Shown here piece after piece: positions 33,844-43,178 of a stretch of 64,000 nucleotides of DNA. The first letter of the stretch is position 1. The number at the start of each line of letters is the position of its first letter. Both the position numbers and the translations under genes were made by a program. Source of the DNA: Armatimonadota bacterium (GTDB lineage: Bacteria > Armatimonadota > Armatimonadia > Armatimonadales > Capsulimonadaceae). The notes beneath the pieces were generated by a model. The model ran no database searches. It was not told the DNA's origin and worked only from the letters and a program-made list of their open reading frames with translations. The DNA lies in contig JANXMY010000150.1 of NCBI GenBank assembly GCA_025354405.1, positions 1 through 64,000 of the forward strand, read 5' to 3'.

Positions 33844-34593
33844 ATGTGGAATTCTTTTGCACTTGCCGTTCAGTCGCTCTCGGCATTCTCCCTGCTTGCC
33901 TCAAACCCGACTCGCGAAGATGCCAGACGTGCCGCGGCTTTGTTTCCGCTGGTCGGTGGGCTATTGGGAGCGGTACTGGGGGCAGTCTGGTTTTTAGGGC
34001 ATCGGCTCTGGACGGCCGAACCGCTGGTCGCCGCAGCTCTCACCCTGACGGTCGGAACCGTGCTGACAGGGGGGGCTGGGCTGGGCAGTGTTGCCCGTGC
34101 GGCCGACGGGCTGGCGGCGCTGGGGGGGACGAGTGACCGGACGCGGGCATTCGCCATTATGCGCGATCCCCGGCGCGGCACGACGGGATTAGTCGCCCTT
34201 GGGGTCGCACTAGCACTGCGGCTGGCGTTTCTCGCGGCTCTGCCGTCGGGCCTGGCCTGGGCCGGACTGATACTGGCCGGAGCGATGCGCGGCTGGGCGA
34301 TGTCTTTCGCCGTGAGTGCGTTCCCGGCGGGCCCGGACACTGGAACGGCGCTGGCGGAAGCTGGGCCGGGGGAGTTTTTAGTGGCCACGGCGCTGTTGAT
34401 TGTCTGCGGCGTAGCTCTGCCGACGCGTATTTTCCCGGTTCTGTTCGCCGTCGCTTTGCTGGCGGGGCCGCTGGCGCAATTCATTCAGCGGCGGCTTGGT
34501 GGATTGAACCTGCCCCTGTGCACCGCGCTCGGCGAGGTGGCGGAGATCGTCGCTCTGGCGTCTCTGAGTCTCAGCCTTCAGTCCCGATTCTGA
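33844..34593 (+). CDS. CobS-like (cobalamin synthase family) membrane protein, divergent
   Basis: This 249-residue protein has six or seven hydrophobic segments and the family patterns AALFPLVGGLLGAVLGAVW, ADGLAALGG, and RAFAIMRDPRRGTTGLVAL. CobS joins adenosylcobinamide-GDP and alpha-ribazole in vitamin B12 synthesis. The usual acidic motif GxHLDGLADTADGL here reads GGAGLGSVARAADGL, losing the His and two Asp residues. Activity is therefore doubtful. No other cobalamin genes are near. Confidence 0.7.
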   Translation: MWNSFALAVQSLSAFSLLASNPTREDARRAAALFPLVGGLLGAVLGAVWFLGHRLWTAEPLVAAALTLTVGTVLTGGAGLGSVARAADGLAALGGTSDRTRAFAIMRDPRRGTTGLVALGVALALRLAFLAALPSGLAWAGLILAGAMRGWAMSFAVSAFPAGPDTGTALAEAGPGEFLVATALLIVCGVALPTRIFPVLFAVALLAGPLAQFIQRRLGGLNLPLCTALGEVAEIVALASLSLSLQSRF

Positions 34594-34616
34594 GTTGTCA
34601 TTGGAAAGGTTATCCT

Positions 34617-36158
34617 ATGTTTACCCCAAAACTAAATGCTTCCGGACAGTATCAGATCTATGTCGCCGGGGAGTGGCGCGACTCGGCGGCCACAGAGTTT
34701 TTGCCGAACCTTGTTCCCGCCCATAAAACGCAGGTGCTGGGATATGTCGCGGAGACGACGGCTGAGGAAGTCGATGCCGCCATGCAGGCTGCCGAGGCGG
34801 CGTTTCCCCTCTGGCGCGGGGTCAGCGGCAACTTTAAAACAAAGATTTTTTTGCAGCTGGCTCAAATTGTCTCGGCCCGGTTCGAAGATTTTCAGCAGAC
34901 CATGGCCCGGGAGATGGGGAAAACGCTCTACGACTGCAAGCTGGACCTGGATGAAGCCATTGGTGTCCTGGAGTGCGTCGCGCCGCAGGGTCTGTCGCTC
35001 AAGGGCGAGACCTACCAGAAGAATATTGACGGCCTGGTGATGGAAAGTCGCTTGGAGCCGCGCGGGGTCGCCGCGATCATTACGCCGTTCAACTTCCCCG
35101 CCGCCATCCCCCTCGCCCAGATCGTGGCGGCACTCGTGACCGGCAATACGGTCGTCTGGAAGCCCTCGCACCTCGTTCCGGAAAGCTCGCAGGCCATCGC
35201 CGCCGCGCTGGACGAAGCTTTCGCTTGGGCCAAAGCGAAACTGGGGATCACGGTTCCCCCCGGAACGTTTAACCTGGTCAGCGGCGATGTGGGCACGGGG
35301 CAGGCGGTGCTCTCGCATCCTGCTGTCAAGTGCCTATCGTTCACCGGCAGCAAGCCCGTAGGGGATGCCGTCGACGCCGCCGCCAGCCGCCTTGGGAAAC
35401 GGGTAATGAAAGAAGTTGGCGGCATCAATATTTTCTATGTTCATGCTGAGGCCGACATTCCGCGTGCCGCCAAGAACTTCGTCTACGGCAAGACAATCAC
35501 CGCTGGGCAGCGGTGTACGTCTATTCAGGAAGTTCTCTGCGATTCCGAGGTCTACGAAGAGTTTATCGCCGCTGTTCTGGAAGAGTGCCGGGGAATTGTC
35601 TTCGGGGATGGATCCTCCGCCGAGATGGCTGAAGCTGATGCTGTCCCGGGCCGCTACTCCTTGCCGCCGCTAGTCTCCGCCGAGCAGCAGGCGCGGGTGC
35701 TGGGACTGATTGGAACTTCAGCCGGGCAGGGTGCAGTGATCCGTCATCAGGTCGCCGTCCCGGAAGCTCTGGCCGACGAAGGCTATTACGTTCCATTTAC
35801 GCTGGTCGAGGGGGTAGGGGAAGATAATATTCTTTGCGACACAGAGGTCTTCGGGCCGGTCGGTATCCTGACCAAAGTGAAGAACGTCGCCGAGGCGATT
35901 CGGATCATCAACGCCAAAATCGGCATTGTGGCCTGTATCGACAGCCGGAATAAAGACATCTCCGAGCATTTCATCCAGAGCGTCCTGCGTACCCGTGTGG
36001 ATGATGGACGGCACGGTACCGGGGCATTCTGGGCTACTCGGTTCGGCGGAGATCGGGGTGCGGGCAGCGGCAACCCGGCGCTGGACGAGAACATGGTCAT
36101 GGGGTACGTGCTTTGGAAAACCATCTACCGGGCGTATACGCCGTATGTGGAATCGTAG
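34617..36158 (+). CDS. NAD(P)+-dependent aldehyde dehydrogenase
   Basis: This 513-residue ALDH superfamily protein has the substrate and cofactor motifs ITPFNFPAAIPLAQI, VVWKPS, SFTGSKPVGDAV, KEVGGIN (catalytic Glu region) and TAGQRCTS with the catalytic Cys. The N-terminus YQIYVAGEWRDS is typical. Substrate cannot be inferred; semialdehyde dehydrogenases are the nearest pattern. The ATG at 34617 is preferred to a longer frame beginning in cobS. Its TAG stop lies inside the left arm of an inverted repeat that also supplies the stop of the convergent gene. Confidence 0.88.
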   Translation: MFTPKLNASGQYQIYVAGEWRDSAATEFLPNLVPAHKTQVLGYVAETTAEEVDAAMQAAEAAFPLWRGVSGNFKTKIFLQLAQIVSARFEDFQQTMAREMGKTLYDCKLDLDEAIGVLECVAPQGLSLKGETYQKNIDGLVMESRLEPRGVAAIITPFNFPAAIPLAQIVAALVTGNTVVWKPSHLVPESSQAIAAALDEAFAWAKAKLGITVPPGTFNLVSGDVGTGQAVLSHPAVKCLSFTGSKPVGDAVDAAASRLGKRVMKEVGGINIFYVHAEADIPRAAKNFVYGKTITAGQRCTSIQEVLCDSEVYEEFIAAVLEECRGIVFGDGSSAEMAEADAVPGRYSLPPLVSAEQQARVLGLIGTSAGQGAVIRHQVAVPEALADEGYYVPFTLVEGVGEDNILCDTEVFGPVGILTKVKNVAEAIRIINAKIGIVACIDSRNKDISEHFIQSVLRTRVDDGRHGTGAFWATRFGGDRGAGSGNPALDENMVMGYVLWKTIYRAYTPYVES

Positions 36159-36290
36159 GGGCGCTGCTTGCTGCGCCCTCTGAATCTCTGGTTCTGAATC
36201 TCTGGTCCTCGATCTCCGGTCCTTGATCTCCGGTCCTCGATCGGGAAATAGCGGAGAAGGAAAAGAGGGCGCGGCAAGCAGCGCCCCTAC
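36155..36290. repeat. 26-bp inverted repeat enclosing a 14-bp tandem array, spanning two stop codons
   Basis: Arms 36155-36180 and 36265-36290 are inverted repeats with one mismatch. Each begins GTAGGGGC, and the TAG in each arm is the stop codon of one of the two convergent genes (36156-36158 plus; 36287-36289 minus). Between the arms are four copies and a partial copy of a 14-bp unit resembling CTCGATCTCCGGTC. The long stem would act as a bidirectional terminator. Confidence 0.85.
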
Positions 36291-37264
36291 AATCCCTCTG
36301 TTTGCAGCCACGCATAACAATCTGCGAACATCGTCTCCAGCGGCAGAGCCTGAAAGCCCAGCTCCCGTACGGCCTTGTCGCTCCGGCAGCGGAGGGTGAC
36401 CGACAGCAAGGTCGCCATTTCGGGGGTGAGGTCGGGTTCCCTGTGGGTGATCCGAGACTTCATCTCGGCCAGCCAGCCGGCGGCATGCAGGGCAGATGCT
36501 GGGACCGTCTTCCCGGGAACTGGGTAGCCTAATAACTTGCCGACAACTTGAAAGGCCTGCATGTAGGTGGCTTGTGTCCCGGCCAGAATGTAGTTCTCTC
36601 CGGTGCGGCCCCGCTCCCAGGCGGCTAGATGTGCCTTGGCGACTTCGGTGACATGGCAAAAAGGGGCTGCCCCGGGGGGGATGCCCGGCAGTTTGTCTTC
36701 AGCGACTAAGCGAAACAAACGGCCCCAGTTCGCGGTGTCGTAAGGCCCAGCTATATTCGCGGGATTTAGGATGACGGCATCCAGGCCGTTTCCGACGGCT
36801 TTCTGGACTTCCTCTTCGGCCCGTGCTTTCGACTGTAGATACCCGATTGGCGAGCTCAGTCCCAGGTGCGGGGCGGTTTCGTCAAACTCCTCCGTCTGCA
36901 TTCCATAAACGGCCATTGACGACGTATGCACGAACCGCTTCGCACCGCGTCTTTGTGCCGCTTGCGCGACGTGCCTCGTGCCGTCTACATTGGTGCAAAT
37001 TTGCCGTGCCCGGTGCCCCGACCAGAAGCTGACATCTCCGGCGATGTGAAAGACGGCGTCCAATCCCTCCGGCATAGCAGACATCACGGAATCTGAGTCC
37101 TCGATAGTCCCAGCCACCAAGGTGACCGGGAAGCGTTCCAGATAGGTTAGATTGGAAGATGGTCGGTGCAGCGCAGTCACGGCCCAGCCCTGCTCCGTCA
37201 GCAGACGGACAAGATTGAGGCCGAGAAATCCGGTTCCACCGGTGAGGAAGGCTGTTTGGGTCAT
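36287..37264 (-). CDS. NAD(P)-dependent epimerase/dihydroflavonol reductase-like enzyme
   Basis: This 325-residue extended-SDR protein starts AFLTGGTGFLGLNLVRLL (cofactor loop). It has the catalytic triad in HTSSMAVYG and YLQSKARAEEEV (YxxxK), and NPANIAGPYD. It resembles the HpnA/dihydroflavonol-4-reductase group. The substrate, a sugar nucleotide or an isoprenoid ketone, cannot be told. Its start overlaps the stop of the YqhA gene (ATGA), so they are coupled. Its stop is within the palindromic repeat. Confidence 0.82.
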   Translation of the reverse strand: MTQTAFLTGGTGFLGLNLVRLLTEQGWAVTALHRPSSNLTYLERFPVTLVAGTIEDSDSVMSAMPEGLDAVFHIAGDVSFWSGHRARQICTNVDGTRHVAQAAQRRGAKRFVHTSSMAVYGMQTEEFDETAPHLGLSSPIGYLQSKARAEEEVQKAVGNGLDAVILNPANIAGPYDTANWGRLFRLVAEDKLPGIPPGAAPFCHVTEVAKAHLAAWERGRTGENYILAGTQATYMQAFQVVGKLLGYPVPGKTVPASALHAAGWLAEMKSRITHREPDLTPEMATLLSVTLRCRSDKAVRELGFQALPLETMFADCYAWLQTEGL

Positions 37265-37866
37265 TCAGTCTCGATTTTATGCTCTTCATTATCGTCGTTG
37301 AAAAGTTCCCGCTGGGCACGTGCCTGTGCATTAGAACTATGACTTTTCTGGTCTTCGGTCGCCCGATGGCTATAGGCCTGAAAGGCTACCAGGGCGGCAA
37401 CGACGACGGCGAGAGCGACTCCAAATTCCAGCGTTGCCAGCGGATCTTTCCACTCGATAAAATGTTCCAGGAAGTTGATGGCCAGGATCGCAATGATCAC
37501 GCTGACAACGCGCTCCTCCAGGTCGTTCAGCGTCTCGACTCCCAGAGCAACCGTGACATTCATCGGCGCAATAAACAGGCTGTACAGCCCGACCCCGACG
37601 ATATAAAACACAACGGCTTCCAGCATGATACTGACCACTTCCAGGAAAACCAATGTCAGCCGTGCATGCTGCAGATGCCCGGCGAGCAGGTCTGCCCAGG
37701 AATTCCATACCGTCAGGACTGCCAGAACGGTGCCTTGCAGAAACAAGGAGACGGAAACGAGCAGCACGGCCAATACGGACAGGAGGACGACATACCGGCT
37801 GCGCCCGATGGCCTGACTGAGCGGGGCGGGCGGCGTGACAGATTTTTGTGGAAGGTCCTTTGCCAT
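37261..37866 (-). CDS. YqhA/UPF0114-like membrane protein
   Basis: This 201-residue protein has three or four membrane segments and the conserved patch GVETLNDLEERVVSVIIAILAINFLEHF, as in the YqhA family. The C-terminal 40 residues are charged and cytosolic. Family function is unknown. The gene directly follows the hppA terminator and overlaps the epimerase gene by 4 nt. Confidence 0.75.
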   Translation of the reverse strand: MAKDLPQKSVTPPAPLSQAIGRSRYVVLLSVLAVLLVSVSLFLQGTVLAVLTVWNSWADLLAGHLQHARLTLVFLEVVSIMLEAVVFYIVGVGLYSLFIAPMNVTVALGVETLNDLEERVVSVIIAILAINFLEHFIEWKDPLATLEFGVALAVVVAALVAFQAYSHRATEDQKSHSSNAQARAQRELFNDDNEEHKIETE

Positions 37867-37896
37867 TATGCGATCATTTCTAAAGACAGCTGTGTC

Positions 37897-37927
37897 AAAA
37901 AGCCCGTCGCTGAAAGTGCGGCGGGCT
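37897..37927 (-). terminator. Rho-independent terminator downstream of hppA
   Basis: On the minus strand, AGCCCGCCG ... CGACGGGCT forms the stem and a run of T residues follows, about 100 nt after the hppA stop. Confidence 0.8.
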
Positions 37928-38028
37928 GACGAAAGCGCTGGGTATCCAAAATATAATCCTATTTTACCTGCCGCGATGGCGTGCTGTATACGGCTCTGTG
38001 CCGTCTCCCTGTTTTTGCCGGGCAGCTG

Positions 38029-40461
38029 TTAGCGCTCTATCTGTTCCTGCTCCATAGTCACCTTCGCCTTGGCAGGTTCTTCCCCAACTCCTCTGTCTGA
38101 CATCTCCGCAAGGCCGCCGCGCTTGGAGAAGAGTATCGCGCCCGCCAGCAGGACAATCATCAAAGCGGAGATGCCCAGACGTACCGGCAGATTATGCTCG
38201 GTGCCGACCACTGCTCCGGCGATCAGGACGCCGACCAGATTCATCACTTTGATCAGGGGATTTAAGGCCGGACCAGCAGTGTCTTTGAACGGATCGCCTA
38301 CCGTATCACCGATGACACTGGCCTTGTGCTGCTCGGTGCCTTTGCCGCCGAACATGCCGTCTTCGATCTTCTTTTTGGCATTGTCCCATGCCCCGCCGGA
38401 GTTTGCCAGCAGCACGGCCATCAGCTGACCGCTGACGATCGCCCCGGCCAGATAGCCCCCGAGGGCGGGTGCGCCCAGGCCAAAGCCGACGAGAATTGGC
38501 AGGCAAATCGCGAGTATTCCCGGCCCCAGAAGTTCCTTCTGGGCGGCAGCGGTGGCGATCTCAACACACCGGGCGTAGTCGGGCTTCGCCGTGCGCTCCA
38601 TGATGCCGGGGATTTCCCGAAACTGCCGCCGGACTTCTTCGACCAGCTGGAATGCCGCACGGGAGACGGCGTTGATCGCGAACGAGCAGAACAGGTAGGG
38701 GGCCGCGCCGCCAATCAGCAGCCCGATAAAGACCTTCGGCTCGACCAGGCTGAAATCTTTGGGAGTCAAATGGGCATCGGTGACAAAGCCCTGAAAAAGC
38801 GCGACGGCGGCGATTACGGCGGTCGCAATGGCAAAGCCTTTGGTGAGTGCTTTGGTCGTATTTCCCGCCGAGTCCAGCTTAGAAACTACTTTGTCGCCGG
38901 GGAGTGTGCTTGGGACGCTGCCGTTGAGATTCGCGCGATACTCCGACATGGCCCCGGACATCTCGAAAATACCCTGCGCATTGTCGGAGATCGGCCCGAA
39001 CGTATCCATCGCCAGGACGTAGCCGGTGGTAGTCAGCAGTCCCAGGCCGGCCAGTGCAATTCCATACGCAGAGAGCAGGGCATTGCCGCCGAATAAGAGC
39101 ACGATGGAAAACAGTGCGGCGACGATCACGACTGCGCCCCAGGCCGCGCTTTCCAGTCCGAGCGAGAAACCGGACAAGATCAAAGTCGCCGGGCCAGTCT
39201 GCGACGCATGCGCGACCTCATTGACGGGCCGTTTGTCGGAACCCGTGAAATATTCGGTCTGCTTGCCGATCACCAACGCGAGAATGACCCCGATGACCGG
39301 GGCGACTACGAAGTACACCGGGCCGTAAAGCCGCCCGTCCACCGTGATGCCGTCTTTGATCCCCGGCAGCAAAAACGCCGCCGCAGTCAGCCCGACCGTT
39401 GCCAATAGGCCCGTCAGCCAGAAGCCGCGATTGATTGGTGTCAGCGGGTCGAGATTGATATCTTCTTTGCCGCGCAGGCTGCTGATCCCGACGACCGATG
39501 CAAAGATGCCGACCCCGTGAATCACCAGCGGCAATAAAATCAACGGCAGAGCAAGTGCGGGGGCGTGGGCATAGGCTGCGACCGCCGCGCCCAGAAGCAG
39601 GGCGGCGACTAATGTCACCAGATAGGACTCGAAAACATCCGCCGCCATACCTGCGCAGTCGCCGACGTTATCGCCGACATTGTCCGCGATGGTCGCCGCA
39701 TTTCGCGGGTCATCTTCCGGAATTGAGTGTTCGATTTTGCCGACCAGGTCCGCCCCGACATCCGCCGATTTGGTGAAAATACCGCCGCCGACCCGCATGA
39801 AAAGTGCCGCTAAACTGCCTCCGAATCCAAAGCCCACCAGCACCTTCATGGCGTCGCCCCGGAAGATGAGGAAGATGATCGTCGCCCCAAGCAGCCCCAG
39901 CCCTACCGTCATCATGCCCGCGACGGCGCCGCTTTTAAAGGCCGTCTCCAGCGCTCCTTTGTAGGTGGTTAAGGCCTGGTTCGCCGTTCGCTGGTTGCCG
40001 GCGACCGCCATTCCCATGCCGATATATCCGGCGGTGTAGGAAAGTGTCACCCCGGCGAGAAACGCCAGTGCGATCCCGACGGCAATCGTGAACCCGTAAC
40101 TTTGTAAGTAGAAAAAGAACAGCGCGGTCGCCAGTATCCCGACCAGTGGCAGCATCGTACGCACCTGCTTGGCGAGATAGGCCAGGGCCCCGTCACGAAT
40201 GGCCTGACCGACTTCCTGCATGGCCGCTGACCCGGCAGACAGCTTCAGCACCTGAGCCCGCAGGATAAATCCGTAGACTAAGGCCGCCAGTGCGGCCAAA
40301 AGTACAAATCCTAAAACTTCGTAGACAGAAGTCGTAAATTTGAGTGGAACCGTGGTGCTTTCGCTCTGTGCCTGAGACGCGCCGCTGCCTATAAGCAGCA
40401 GCCCTGTCGCCAGGCACCCCCGTTCCAGCGTCAACGTTGAACGCCGGATACAACTTGGCAA
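38029..40461 (-). CDS. hppA: Membrane-bound proton-translocating pyrophosphatase, K+-independent type
   Basis: The start is TTG at 40461 with AAGGAGG upstream. The 810-residue protein has about 16 membrane helices and the pyrophosphate-binding motifs GGIFTKSADVGADLVGK, NVGDNVGDCAGMAADVFE and KASVIGDTVGDPFKDTAGP. The enzyme pumps ions as it hydrolyses pyrophosphate. The residue pair that sets potassium dependence reads GNTTKALTKGF, with Lys and Thr where K+-dependent enzymes have Ala and Gly. This marks a K+-independent, H+-pumping type by family rule. The N-terminus is longer than usual, with a signal-like first helix (ATGLLLIGSGASQAQS). A perfect promoter precedes it. Confidence 0.95.
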   Translation of the reverse strand: MPSCIRRSTLTLERGCLATGLLLIGSGASQAQSESTTVPLKFTTSVYEVLGFVLLAALAALVYGFILRAQVLKLSAGSAAMQEVGQAIRDGALAYLAKQVRTMLPLVGILATALFFFYLQSYGFTIAVGIALAFLAGVTLSYTAGYIGMGMAVAGNQRTANQALTTYKGALETAFKSGAVAGMMTVGLGLLGATIIFLIFRGDAMKVLVGFGFGGSLAALFMRVGGGIFTKSADVGADLVGKIEHSIPEDDPRNAATIADNVGDNVGDCAGMAADVFESYLVTLVAALLLGAAVAAYAHAPALALPLILLPLVIHGVGIFASVVGISSLRGKEDINLDPLTPINRGFWLTGLLATVGLTAAAFLLPGIKDGITVDGRLYGPVYFVVAPVIGVILALVIGKQTEYFTGSDKRPVNEVAHASQTGPATLILSGFSLGLESAAWGAVVIVAALFSIVLLFGGNALLSAYGIALAGLGLLTTTGYVLAMDTFGPISDNAQGIFEMSGAMSEYRANLNGSVPSTLPGDKVVSKLDSAGNTTKALTKGFAIATAVIAAVALFQGFVTDAHLTPKDFSLVEPKVFIGLLIGGAAPYLFCSFAINAVSRAAFQLVEEVRRQFREIPGIMERTAKPDYARCVEIATAAAQKELLGPGILAICLPILVGFGLGAPALGGYLAGAIVSGQLMAVLLANSGGAWDNAKKKIEDGMFGGKGTEQHKASVIGDTVGDPFKDTAGPALNPLIKVMNLVGVLIAGAVVGTEHNLPVRLGISALMIVLLAGAILFSKRGGLAEMSDRGVGEEPAKAKVTMEQEQIER

Positions 40462-40524
40462 TGCGGACCTCCTTATCGCAGCCCTCGGGGGCCGGGATTC
40501 CGTCTCTGGATTTAGATTAAGTCC

Positions 40525-40553
40525 ATTATAAGGCAGGAGGGCAAGATTGTCAA
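40525..40553 (-). promoter_or_regulatory. Perfect sigma-70 consensus promoter of hppA
   Basis: On the minus strand, TTGACA (40548-40553) and TATAAT (40525-40530) are separated by 17 bp, an exact match to consensus. It is the strongest promoter by sequence in the window and implies high expression. Confidence 0.9.
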
Positions 40554-40570
40554 CCAGGCAAACAGACCAA

Positions 40571-40599
40571 ACGCCCCTCCTGCACCGCAGGAAGGGGCG
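40571..40599 (-). terminator. Hairpin terminator at the end of the methylated-amine gene cluster
   Basis: On the minus strand, the stem CGCCCC-TCCTGC/GCAGGA-GGGGCG follows the last gene (stop 40624) by 25 nt. Only a short T run follows (TTT), so termination may be partial. Confidence 0.7.
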
Positions 40600-40623
40600 A
40601 TCATCGAGAGAAGCGGGCAGATC

Positions 40624-41970
40624 TTAGATACTCAAGTACCGCTGCAGCTCCCAGGCCGTCACGCTTTTGGCAATCATCTCGTGGTACTCGTCCCACTCCA
40701 CGCGCTTCTTCTCCAGGTAAACTGGCGCGTAATCCGCCCCGAGGGCATTGCAGAGCACATCGTCACGCTCCAGATCGTCCAGTGCCTCGCCGAGATTTGC
40801 GGGCAGTAAACCGATCCCCTGGGATTCCGCTTCCTTCGCTGACAACAGAAACAAGTTTCCGTCGCGGCCCGCATCCACCTTCAGACCACGCGCAATGCCG
40901 TCCATTCCGGCGGCGAGAAGCCCGGTGGCAGCGAGGTAGGGGTTGGATGAGTTGTCCGCTGTTCGGTATTCCAGACGCCCCGGGGCCGGGACACGCACCA
41001 TCACGGTTCGGTTGTTGCCACCATGCGAGATAAAAACCGGTGCCCAGGTTGCACCGGAACGCGGGGAACGTGCCCCAAATCGCTTATAGGAGTTGACAGT
41101 CGGCGCGGTCAGAGCGCACAGGCCTTTGGCATGAGCGAGCAGGCCGCCGAGAAACGAAAGTGCGACGGAAGACAGTCCACGTGGGTCGCTCTTATCCAAA
41201 AAGAGGTTGTCTTTACCCTCGGTATCCCAAAGGGAAAGATGGTAGTGGGCTCCGCTTCCCGTTAGCTGGGTAAATGGCTTCGGCATAAAGGTCGCGCACT
41301 GGCCGCGCTCCTCCGCCAGAGCCTTGACCATAAACTTGAAGAAGGACACCTGGTCAGCGGTCTTCAGGGCATCACCGAAACGCCAGTTGATTTCAAATTG
41401 GCCGTTGGCATCTTCGTGGTCGGCTTGATAGACGCCGTACCCCAATTCGTTCAGGTGTGTGATCAGAGTTGTCAGAAAATCCGAGTTCCGCAGAAGAGAA
41501 ATCTGGCCGTAGCAGGGCTTTGACAGAGTGTCCTCCGCATCGGCGACCCCGAGCGTACCGTCAGATTTCTTGTCCACGAGAAAAAACTCCGGCTCGACCC
41601 CCGTTTTCATCGTGAATCCTCGGCTCCGTGCCTCTTCCATTGTCCGCGTGAGAATAGTCCGAGGGCAATAGTCCCAGTTCTGCCCGTCCATCTGCAGGTT
41701 GCCTGCGATCCATGCCGTCCCCGGTCTCCAGGGCAGGGGAAAGACAGTCGAATCCGCTTGCGGCACACAGCTCAGGTCCGGTTCATGCGGCCCTTGTCCG
41801 ACGCCATCCACGGCGAACCCCGCAAAGCCCGCCGTGCCCTCCAGCATGTCTTTGAGGTTCTCGGCGGGAACCAGCTTGGCGCGCGGCGTGCCGTGCATAT
41901 CGACGAAAGACATAAGAAAAAACTTGATGTTTTTTTCCTGAAATAACTGCTGAGTCTGCGCGATATTCAT
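40624..41970 (-). CDS. GlnT/GmaS-type glutamine synthetase homologue (last gene of cluster)
   Basis: This is a 448-residue member of the glutamine synthetase family. It has SFVDMHGTPRAKLVP, GVEPEFFL and ADHEDANGQFEINW (metal ligands), FTQLTGSGAHYHLSLW, and NSYKRFGARSPRSGATWAPV. The C-terminal RLEYRTADNSSNPYLAATGLLAAG is also conserved. Length and pattern fit the GlnT group, which includes gamma-glutamylmethylamide synthetase. That enzyme joins methylamine to glutamate with ATP. It is one of two such genes in the cluster; the other is at 44549-45928. Which one uses methylamine is not decided. Confidence 0.88.
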   Translation of the reverse strand: MNIAQTQQLFQEKNIKFFLMSFVDMHGTPRAKLVPAENLKDMLEGTAGFAGFAVDGVGQGPHEPDLSCVPQADSTVFPLPWRPGTAWIAGNLQMDGQNWDYCPRTILTRTMEEARSRGFTMKTGVEPEFFLVDKKSDGTLGVADAEDTLSKPCYGQISLLRNSDFLTTLITHLNELGYGVYQADHEDANGQFEINWRFGDALKTADQVSFFKFMVKALAEERGQCATFMPKPFTQLTGSGAHYHLSLWDTEGKDNLFLDKSDPRGLSSVALSFLGGLLAHAKGLCALTAPTVNSYKRFGARSPRSGATWAPVFISHGGNNRTVMVRVPAPGRLEYRTADNSSNPYLAATGLLAAGMDGIARGLKVDAGRDGNLFLLSAKEAESQGIGLLPANLGEALDDLERDDVLCNALGADYAPVYLEKKRVEWDEYHEMIAKSVTAWELQRYLSI

Positions 41971-41982
41971 TCAATGGTTCTC

Positions 41983-43176
41983 CTACCGTAAAAATTTCGC
42001 CCGCTGGTATGGATAGCACGTGCGGATCGGGCGTTCTTCCGCAAAGCGAGACTGCGTGAAAATCGAAATGTCAAACGGGTCTGGCTGGCCCAGAGCGCGG
42101 GCCGCCATCGCTTCGCCGACCACCGGGGCCAGCTTGAACCCATGCCCGGAGAAGCCGACAGCCGCGTGCAGCGTCTCCCCAAAGCTGTCCAGGATCGGCT
42201 GCCAATCGGGGGTGGTCTCGTAGAGTCCGGAGAACGAACGCTGGACACCGCCTTTGTCGCCTTCCTCCATGCCCTCAAAGCGGAAAGATGCCTTGCGGCG
42301 GGCATCCGCCACGGCCTTTGCCCCTGTGCCTTCGTCAAAACCGTCCGGCTCAGGGAGATAATCCTGCAGGTCGGCGTTGTCAGAGGAGCCGACCCACATG
42401 CCGCTGCTGCCATCGGCACGGAAGTAGGCCAGATTGATGAGATCTGAGACGACCGGGAAGACCCCTGCGAATGCCTCCGGCCGTTCCAGCACCACGATCT
42501 GTGCCCGGGCAGGTGTGACGGGCAGGTCCAATCCAAAAAGTGATCCAATCGGTTTAGACCAGTTTCCGGTGCAGAGCACGACCTGTCCCGCCGACACGAC
42601 TTCGCCGTTACCGAGAGTGACCTGCCAGCCGGAGCCGTCCAAACGGGCAGCGGCGGTGACAGGGGAGCCAAAGCGCAGGTCCGCTCCCAGCTCCTTCGCC
42701 CGTGCCGCGTAGGCCGTTACGGTCAGCGGCGGGGATGCAAAGCCGCCTTCAGGCTCGTAGGCGCAGAGAGCGGCGTCTTCGATTTTCAGAGAAGGGACGA
42801 TCTCCCTCAGCTCCGTGGGGGTCAGCAGCTTGGCGCTGACCCCCAGAGACTGGTGCATGGCCGTGATGTCGCGCAGATTCTGGGCATCGGCGTCATCCAC
42901 CAGGACGGAATAGCCGCTGGCGACAAAGCCGCAGGGGCGGCCGATCTCGTCGTCAAATCGGGCGTATCGTTTGTTGGCCTCCAACGCCAGCGTCACCAGG
43001 GCTGGGACGCCGTAATGTGCCCGGATGATCGCCCCGGAGCGGGCCGTCGTCTCAGAACCCGGCTCCAAGTTGCGCTCGACCAGAGTCGTTTTTGCCCCCG
43101 ACTTCGCCAGATAATAGGCCGTCGCACAGCCCATCAATCCGCCGCCGATGACCAGCACATCGGTTGTGGTCGCCAT
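41983..43176 (-). CDS. FAD-dependent amine oxidase, sarcosine oxidase beta-like
   Basis: ATG at 43176 is 2 nt after the upstream stop. The 397-residue flavoprotein has the dinucleotide fold VLVIGGGLMGCATAYYLAKSG, ARSGAIIRAHYG, and the DAO C-terminal motif VGFSGHGFKLAPVVGE. It resembles the beta subunit of heterotetrameric sarcosine oxidase and the MgdA subunit of N-methylglutamate dehydrogenase, which oxidise N-methyl groups. The delta and full alpha subunits of those complexes are missing. It lies between mgsC-like and glutamine synthetase-like genes. It probably oxidises an N-methylated amino acid, with the methyl carbon passed to tetrahydrofolate by the GcvT-type partner. Confidence 0.85.
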   Translation of the reverse strand: MATTTDVLVIGGGLMGCATAYYLAKSGAKTTLVERNLEPGSETTARSGAIIRAHYGVPALVTLALEANKRYARFDDEIGRPCGFVASGYSVLVDDADAQNLRDITAMHQSLGVSAKLLTPTELREIVPSLKIEDAALCAYEPEGGFASPPLTVTAYAARAKELGADLRFGSPVTAAARLDGSGWQVTLGNGEVVSAGQVVLCTGNWSKPIGSLFGLDLPVTPARAQIVVLERPEAFAGVFPVVSDLINLAYFRADGSSGMWVGSSDNADLQDYLPEPDGFDEGTGAKAVADARRKASFRFEGMEEGDKGGVQRSFSGLYETTPDWQPILDSFGETLHAAVGFSGHGFKLAPVVGEAMAARALGQPDPFDISIFTQSRFAEERPIRTCYPYQRAKFLR

Positions 43177-43178
43177 GA

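Noticed and set aside
40624-41970. Assigning this gene as the housekeeping glutamine synthetase glnA
   Set aside because: Sequence pattern and operon place fit the GlnT/GmaS group; no glnB or ntr genes are near.
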